Source: Streptomyces sp. NBC_01304 (lineage in GTDB: Bacteria > Actinomycetota > Actinomycetes > Streptomycetales > Streptomycetaceae). From it: a stretch of DNA of 64,000 nucleotides. Below are positions 59,487 through 64,000 of the stretch, one piece after another. A program made the position numbers and the translations under genes. The stretch is from positions 9,052,001 to 9,116,000 of the forward strand of contig NZ_CP109055.1 in NCBI RefSeq assembly GCF_035975855.1, in the 5' to 3' direction. The notes below the pieces were generated by a model. It searched no databases. It had not been told where the DNA came from and saw nothing but the letters and a program-made list of their open reading frames with translations. Position 1 is the first letter of the stretch, and each line of letters begins with the position of its first letter.

Positions 59487-60322
59487 CCTTTGCATCGGGC
59501 AACGACACTCTTGCCCTGGATACCAACACGCTCAAAGAACTAGCCCGTGTCATCTGCGGCGACGACCACCTCTACTACCGCGGTGTTCGCGATCTGATCC
59601 GCTTCTTCGCGAATGCGGGCTGGCTCGATGTCCTCGACTTCGACGGCGAGTCCCGCAGTCAGTGGACCCTGGATCGGCTCACCGAACGCCGTGCCGACAG
59701 CACCGCGATGGAGCAGGTTCTCCTGCGCTTGGCCGATGCCCGCGAGTACTACGAGGAGCCTCACCAACTGGCCAAGGTCCTCCAAGCGGTCAACGCCTTT
59801 CTCGTCCATGAGGGCCGGCGCCTGGAGAACCCCGGCGGCCGTCCCCGTCTGGTGGTCTGCGATCCCTCGCTCGGACACCCGGGAGAGCAGGCCCCCGTCG
59901 AACTGAAGGCCACGATGGCCGACATCATCACCGACGGGGGTATGGCACAGCTGCTGCAACATCGCCTGGACGAAGCCCGGACGTGCTTCGCCAATGGTGC
60001 TCACATCGCCGCCGTCATCATGCTCGGCTCACTGCTTGAAGGTGTTCTCCTCACGGTCGTCCAAGAACGCGACGCTTCACTGCTGAGTCAGCGGGACCTC
60101 AAACGCATCAACCTCGGGGAGCTGATCGACATCTGCTCGCGCGCACGATGGATCGACGCGGACGTCACCAGCTTCAGCCATACGCTGCGCGACTATCGCA
60201 ACTTTGTCCATCCCCACCGCGAGTTCCGCGAGGACCACAGGCCGGACCGCGACACCCTCAACGTCGCCTGGTATGTCGTCAACGGCGCCCTCAACGACCT
60301 CGCGGCCAATCACCCCCAGTAG
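59483..60322 (+). CDS. Partner protein with HEPN-like C-terminal domain
   Basis: A 279-residue protein, translationally coupled (ATGA) to the helicase-nuclease. The N-terminal 80 residues (DTNTLKELARVICGDDHLYY, RDLIRFFANAGWLDVLDFD) resemble small N-terminal domains of abortive-infection proteins. The C-terminal half is helical (HIAAVIMLGSLLEGVLLTVVQE) and ends with R236-DYRNFV-H243, the R-x4-6-H signature of HEPN ribonucleases, inside a LRDYRNFVHPHREF stretch. HEPN activity is inferred; the DUF4145-like fold would need structure prediction. It may sense or cut RNA upon phage attack. Confidence 0.7.
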   Translation: MTFASGNDTLALDTNTLKELARVICGDDHLYYRGVRDLIRFFANAGWLDVLDFDGESRSQWTLDRLTERRADSTAMEQVLLRLADAREYYEEPHQLAKVLQAVNAFLVHEGRRLENPGGRPRLVVCDPSLGHPGEQAPVELKATMADIITDGGMAQLLQHRLDEARTCFANGAHIAAVIMLGSLLEGVLLTVVQERDASLLSQRDLKRINLGELIDICSRARWIDADVTSFSHTLRDYRNFVHPHREFREDHRPDRDTLNVAWYVVNGALNDLAANHPQ

Positions 60323-60499
60323 CGTTCATCTGCCGGCCTGGCCATCGGCTGGAACCTGCACGGACCGCGCTTCCGCCCACTCGCGGCTCGAGTCACGCCG
60401 TCGCCGGGAAAGTACCTGGTTCGGTGGCCCGCACCGTGTGGAGCCGCCGCGCGCAGGTGGGATCCAACTCCCCGGCCCCGCCTCGGCCTTCCCTCCCGG

Positions 60500-60960
60500 C
60501 CAGGACGAGGAATTTTGCTCTTCCAGGCGAAATTCAGGCCGTTGACGGAGGGGCGCGGCAATGGCAGGTCGGCGGCGCGGGTTTCGGTGATCCAGCCGGT
60601 GAGGTGCAGGTCATTGCCCTCGACGGGGATGCGCAGGCCCGGGAGGCTGCCGAACTGGGTGGCGATGGCCGTCATCTGGCGTCAGGCGCCGGTTGGTTGG
60701 GCGATGAGGGCCTGCTGGGCTTCGTCGAGGCGGATGGGGTAGGCGGTCAGCAGTTGGGTGACCGCGCGCGGGACAAGACGGCGTGGTCGCCTTCGATACG
60801 ACTGAGTTGATGTAGCGGACCAGGCGGTCGGCGCGGCATAGCGTTTGACGGTGTTCGGCCTCATGCTGAGCCGACGGGCGCACTCCAGCATGCTCTCCCT
60901 GGCGTCCTGAAGTTCTTGGATCTACTGCCGCCGCTCCCGAATTGTCGCCGCCCGCCTGCC
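60500..60960 (-). pseudogene. Degenerate ISL3-family transposase
   Basis: Minus-strand frames retain ISL3-like pieces: RLSMRPNTVKRYA (DNA-binding) joined across a frameshift to ADRLVRYI, then an in-frame stop, then GNDLHLTGWITETRAADLP-type sequence from the transposase middle. The parts are out of order in length, so internal DNA is missing. No terminal inverted repeats are seen. It marks past insertion in the accessory block. Confidence 0.65.
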
Positions 60961-60990
60961 CTCCCGCAGCGGCGGGCCATACTGGGTGTC

Positions 60991-62376
60991 GTGCACCGGT
61001 GGTCGGCCCTGAATGAACGGCAGCGCGCACTTCTCGGACGCGTCGAGGCCGGAGAAAGACCTGGAGCCTGGGCGCCCGGAGATTGGCGCTCGGCCTATGC
61101 CCTACGCGATCGGGGGCTTCTGATGCTCGCCAGAGGCGGCGGGTCCGGCCGCGCGGAGGTCACCGAGGCAGGCCGGTTCTACCTCCAACAAGGCCACCAC
61201 CCCGAGGATCCAGCGTTCGAGAGGGTTGACGTTCACGAGGTGTCAGCTGGGCCGCCGGCATCGGTGAAAGCAGGTGGGCGGGGCAAACGCGGTCCGACGC
61301 CTCACGGTGAGCGTCCAATTGCTCGTGCCCGGCGGGCGAAGGCGCAGGAATTGGTACAGCGTCTGGTTGACGACGGGCGTGTGCGCCTGGCCGACCCTGA
61401 TGATGACGAAGTCGCGGAGTGGCGGCGCGTCGTCGATTACGCGAAGCGGCATGGTCTGGAACCGCCAGGCAGGCGCATCGAGAAGGCCCGGCTCGGGGCG
61501 CGTGGCTGGGTGTTCTACCTTGCTGATGGCGCGCATCCCAACTCAAGGAGTCAGCAGCCGTCAGACACCTCATCGATGGTCCCGGTCCCGACGCGACTGA
61601 GTTCGATTCACCCGGCCGTGGCTGCGATACGGGGCAACAAGGATCAGCTGGTGATGCCGTCTGCACTCCGCCGCCGGACGCTCCTGATGCTGCAGGGGTT
61701 GGCGGCGGAAGCGGTGCGGCGAGGGTATGTGGTGAAGCGGGTTTCGTCCTACTACTCGTGGCGCGAGGGCGGTGTGGAGGTAGTTGTCGACGGCTTCACG
61801 TGCACGGTCACCGTCAGGCAGGAGTTCCCGCAGTCCACCAATCCGGAGCGCTCCGAGCGTCTCGTCATCGAACTTGACCACGGTCGGTCAGTTCGCCCGG
61901 GTCGTTGGCGAGATCGGAAGGCCCGGGTACTTGAGGACGCGTTGGGGGTCATTCTCGGCGAGGTCGAGGCCCGAGCCCTGGAGGAGGCTCAGCGATTGGA
62001 GCACGATAAGGAGGCAAGGGCGGCGCGTGAGGCTCGGTGGCAGGCGGCTATGGAGGAGGCGAAGAAGAGAGCCGTCCGGGATCAACTCGGCGTGCTGTTG
62101 CGCGATCAGGCCGGACGCTGGCAGGAGGCCGCCGTGCTTGGTGCCTACTGTGATGCTCTCGAGCGTTGCCTTGCCCAATTGTGCGGCACCGCGGACGAGT
62201 CGGCTCTGGAATCGGCCGGCCGCTGGCTTGAATGGGCACGTGAATTCACGCAGTCGATCGACCCTTTGAACCGGCTACCGGAGATACCGACTCCGAGAGA
62301 ACCGACGCCAGACGAGCTCAAGCCACACCTGCGGGGCTGGAGCCCTTACGGATCGGAACATCGGCGTGGACTGTGA
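60991..62376 (+). CDS. Unrecognised 461-residue protein with winged-helix-like N-terminus
   Basis: The N-terminus (RWSALNERQRALLGRVEAGE, DWRSAYALRDRGLLMLARGG, VTEAGRFYLQQGHHP) has the look of a winged helix. A basic linker (RARRAKAQELVQRLVDDGRVRLADP) and a middle domain (LRRRTLLMLQGLAAEAVRRGY, VVKRVSSYYSWREGGVEVVVDG) follow. A coiled coil (about residues 345-395, EAQRLEHDKEARAAREARW) and a short C-terminus end it. I do not recognise the family. GTG 60991 is placed by a possible leaderless -10 (CATACT, 60978-60983). It is separated from the defence-like pair by the transposase remnant. Confidence 0.6.
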   Translation: MHRWSALNERQRALLGRVEAGERPGAWAPGDWRSAYALRDRGLLMLARGGGSGRAEVTEAGRFYLQQGHHPEDPAFERVDVHEVSAGPPASVKAGGRGKRGPTPHGERPIARARRAKAQELVQRLVDDGRVRLADPDDDEVAEWRRVVDYAKRHGLEPPGRRIEKARLGARGWVFYLADGAHPNSRSQQPSDTSSMVPVPTRLSSIHPAVAAIRGNKDQLVMPSALRRRTLLMLQGLAAEAVRRGYVVKRVSSYYSWREGGVEVVVDGFTCTVTVRQEFPQSTNPERSERLVIELDHGRSVRPGRWRDRKARVLEDALGVILGEVEARALEEAQRLEHDKEARAAREARWQAAMEEAKKRAVRDQLGVLLRDQAGRWQEAAVLGAYCDALERCLAQLCGTADESALESAGRWLEWAREFTQSIDPLNRLPEIPTPREPTPDELKPHLRGWSPYGSEHRRGL

Positions 62377-62463
62377 AGTGCAGAGCGGGCGGTTCGCTAT
62401 CGGGTCCATGTACTTCCGATGGCATCGCATGTTGAGTGTGTTGCTGTTCTAGAGCCATTCGGG

Positions 62464-62486
62464 AAGGGCATCTGACCTGCCCTTTT
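62464..62486 (+). terminator. Intrinsic terminator with T-tract
   Basis: AAGGGCA (62464-62470) pairs with TGCCCTT (62478-62484), followed by TTTT on the plus strand: a short U-tract rare in this genome. It ends the transcript of the 461-residue protein gene about 90 bases after its stop. Confidence 0.65.
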
Positions 62487-62622
62487 GTAGTTCCGGTGAA
62501 CATGTTCGACCTACTTTTGAGGCTGTTACTGCTACACCGTGTGGAGTGCGTTGCGCTCCTTCATCTGCCCGATACAGGGGCGATGGTGCGATGCCCCGGC
62601 TTCACCGATGTTTGTTGGCGAC

Positions 62623-62647
62623 GAGGGCGGGTTCGCCATCCGCCCTC
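62623..62647 (-). terminator. Hairpin after SDR gene
   Basis: GAGGGCG (62623-62629) pairs with CGCCCTC (62641-62647), just past the stop of the minus-strand SDR gene. Confidence 0.5.
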
Positions 62648-62648
62648 T

Positions 62649-63404
62649 TTACGATCCGGCTTGCGTGCGCAGGGCGTCGGAGATCGACTTGGCGCCGCCG
62701 TGGGCGGTGTAGCCGCCGTCGACGGGGATCTCGGCGCCGGTGATGAAGGAGGCGTCGTCGGAGAGCAGGAACGTGACGAGCGGGGTGATCTCGTCGACTG
62801 TGCCGGTGCGGCCGAGCGGGGTCTCGCGGAGGTTGCTCTCGCGGAAGGCGGGGGCGGCCGACGCGGTCATCTCCGTCTCGATGAAGCCGGGGTGGATGGT
62901 GTTGACGCGGATGCCGCGCGGCCCGAGTTCGAGCGCGGCGGCCTTCGACAGGCCGCGCAGCGCCCATTTGCTGGACGTGTACGCGACCGGGTAGTGGGCG
63001 GTGAGCGCGGCGGACGAGCCGACGTTAACGATGGAGGCGCCGGGTGGCATCAGCGGGGTGAGGTGCTGGATGCCGAGGAGGGGGCCGGTGACGTTGACGG
63101 CGTGCACGCGGGCGAAGTCGGCGGCCCGGACCTCGTCGAGGCGGGCGCGCCAGGTGATGCCCGCGTTGTTGACCAGGCCGTGGATCTGTCCGCAGGACTC
63201 CCTAAGCTCGGCGGCGAGTTGGGCCCACTGTGCCTCTTCGGTGACGTCGAGGGGGCGGATGCCCGTGGCCTTGATGACGTCGGTGGCGATGACGCGGGCG
63301 CCCTCTTGGGTGAGCGCCTCGGCTTCGGCGGCGCCCTGACCGCGGGCCGCGCCGGTGACGACCACGACCTTGCCGAGAAGCCGCTTGGGGCGCAGGTCGC
63401 TCAC
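62649..63404 (-). CDS. SDR family NAD(P)-dependent oxidoreductase
   Basis: A 251-residue short-chain dehydrogenase/reductase. TGAARGQG is the Rossmann glycine motif; NNAG, NVGSSAALTAHYPVAYTSSKWA supply the catalytic Ser, Tyr and Lys; the DGGYTAHGG end is typical. GTG 63404 overlaps the upstream gene's stop by 4 bases, so it is co-translated with the FAH-family gene. The substrate is unknown; the pair suggests a catabolic pathway for an aromatic or keto acid. Confidence 0.9.
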   Translation of the reverse strand: MSDLRPKRLLGKVVVVTGAARGQGAAEAEALTQEGARVIATDVIKATGIRPLDVTEEAQWAQLAAELRESCGQIHGLVNNAGITWRARLDEVRAADFARVHAVNVTGPLLGIQHLTPLMPPGASIVNVGSSAALTAHYPVAYTSSKWALRGLSKAAALELGPRGIRVNTIHPGFIETEMTASAAPAFRESNLRETPLGRTGTVDEITPLVTFLLSDDASFITGAEIPVDGGYTAHGGAKSISDALRTQAGS

Positions 63405-64000
63405 GGCCGTTCCCGGGAGCGGCGCCGGCCGGTGGGCAGGACGACCGGGGCGGCGCCGGTGACCACGGTGTTGGAGACCGTGCCGATGCCTTCGACGGTG
63501 AGGGTGACGGTGTCGCCGGGTTTCAGCGGCGGTGGGGTCTGTTTGCCGCGCAGGCCCCACAGTTCGGCCAGGCAGCCGCCGTTGCCGCAGGTGCCGGAGC
63601 CCAGGACGTCGCCGGGGACGACGCGGGTGCCGCGGGAGGCGTAGGCGATCATCTCCTCGAAGGTCCAGCTCATGTTGGAGAGCAGGTCCTTGCCGATGAC
63701 CTGCCCGTTCACGGAGGCGGTGAGGGCGAGGCGCAGGAAGCCCTCGGCGTCGCGGTACGGCTCCAGTTCGTCGGGCGTGACGAGATAGGGGCCGAGGGTG
63801 GTGGCGGTGTCTTTTCCCTTGCAGGGGCCGAGGCCGACCTTCATCTCGGCAGACTGGAGGTCGCGCGCGGACCAGTCGTTGAAGATCGTGTAGCCGATGA
63901 TGTGGTCGCGGGCCTGCTCGGGCGTGAGGTCGCCGCCCTCGCGGCCGATGACGGCGGCGACTTCGAGTTCGTAGTCGAGGGCGGTGGAGCCCGGGGGCAC
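63401..64000 (-). CDS. Fumarylacetoacetate hydrolase family protein (partial)
   Basis: The C-terminal 199 residues of an FAH-family protein; the N-terminus lies beyond the window's end. LDYELEVAAVIGREG has the metal-binding Glu pair; YTIFNDWSARDLQSAEMKVGLG, LGPYLVTPDEL and GDVLGSGTCGNGG are family pieces. Such enzymes cleave C-C bonds of beta-diketones or act as decarboxylases or hydratases. Operon with the SDR. Confidence 0.92.
   Translation of the reverse strand: MPPGSTALDYELEVAAVIGREGGDLTPEQARDHIIGYTIFNDWSARDLQSAEMKVGLGPCKGKDTATTLGPYLVTPDELEPYRDAEGFLRLALTASVNGQVIGKDLLSNMSWTFEEMIAYASRGTRVVPGDVLGSGTCGNGGCLAELWGLRGKQTPPPLKPGDTVTLTVEGIGTVSNTVVTGAAPVVLPTGRRRSRERP

Overview
The window is high-GC actinobacterial DNA, almost certainly Streptomyces. 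It opens inside an rRNA operon with no tRNA in the 16S-23S spacer, and gene order, GTG starts, leaderless promoters and protein content all fit the genus. It starts in the 3' part of 16S rRNA and stops inside a fumarylacetoacetate-hydrolase-family gene.

1-4,400: 16S (partial), 23S and 5S rRNA, with a long processing stem around 23S and a terminator hairpin. 4,500-18,250: a conserved core block on the + strand: CDP-alcohol phosphatidyltransferase (cardiolipin-synthase type), a three-part nucleotidyltransferase/hexapeptide/phosphomutase-like fusion, DUF881-DUF1290-DUF881 membrane proteins, a zinc-ribbon FHA protein (GarA/OdhI type), FtsR-type MerR, bifunctional nuclease, a second MerR, DNA polymerase IV, and gcvP behind a glycine riboswitch. 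The order matches the mycobacterial pgsA2-garA-ftsR-gcvB region, but gcvH is absent here.

18,300-39,400: ordinary chromosomal genes: a glutamate-cysteine-ligase-like enzyme, a solute-binding/VWA lipoprotein-like protein, a CPBP protease, PhzF, PadR, three EamA exporters, three FMN split-barrel proteins, MocR and LysR regulators, an isochorismatase-fold protein, a Rieske protein and an S9 peptidase. A 13-codon leaderless leader ORF with mutually exclusive hairpins precedes the second EamA gene.

39,428-54,222: the first 34 codons of a HipA-family kinase-like gene occur twice, about 14.7 kb apart. Each copy is followed by the same non-native sequence. The second copy is recoded (about 76% DNA identity, 32 of 34 residues the same). 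This looks like an integrated element that carries a replacement 5' gene end. Its cargo is a stress and envelope module: Asp23, STAS, four ANTAR proteins (two with GAF), a SigB-type sigma factor, a fatty-acid desaturase, a PAP2-like/lipid-kinase fusion, a PRC-barrel protein, YihY, DUF1206 and several small membrane proteins.

54,223-62,400: a second accessory block starts at the same junction. It holds a 1,567-residue SF1 helicase with a C-terminal Vsr/DUF559-like nuclease, translationally coupled to a 279-residue protein with a HEPN-like R-x6-H motif. This is a candidate split version of the Hhe (HEPN-helicase-Vsr) defence architecture. Next come a decayed ISL3 transposase and an unrecognised 461-residue protein. 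62,400-64,000: a SDR oxidoreductase and an FAH-family gene, coupled on the minus strand. I see no integrase for either block.
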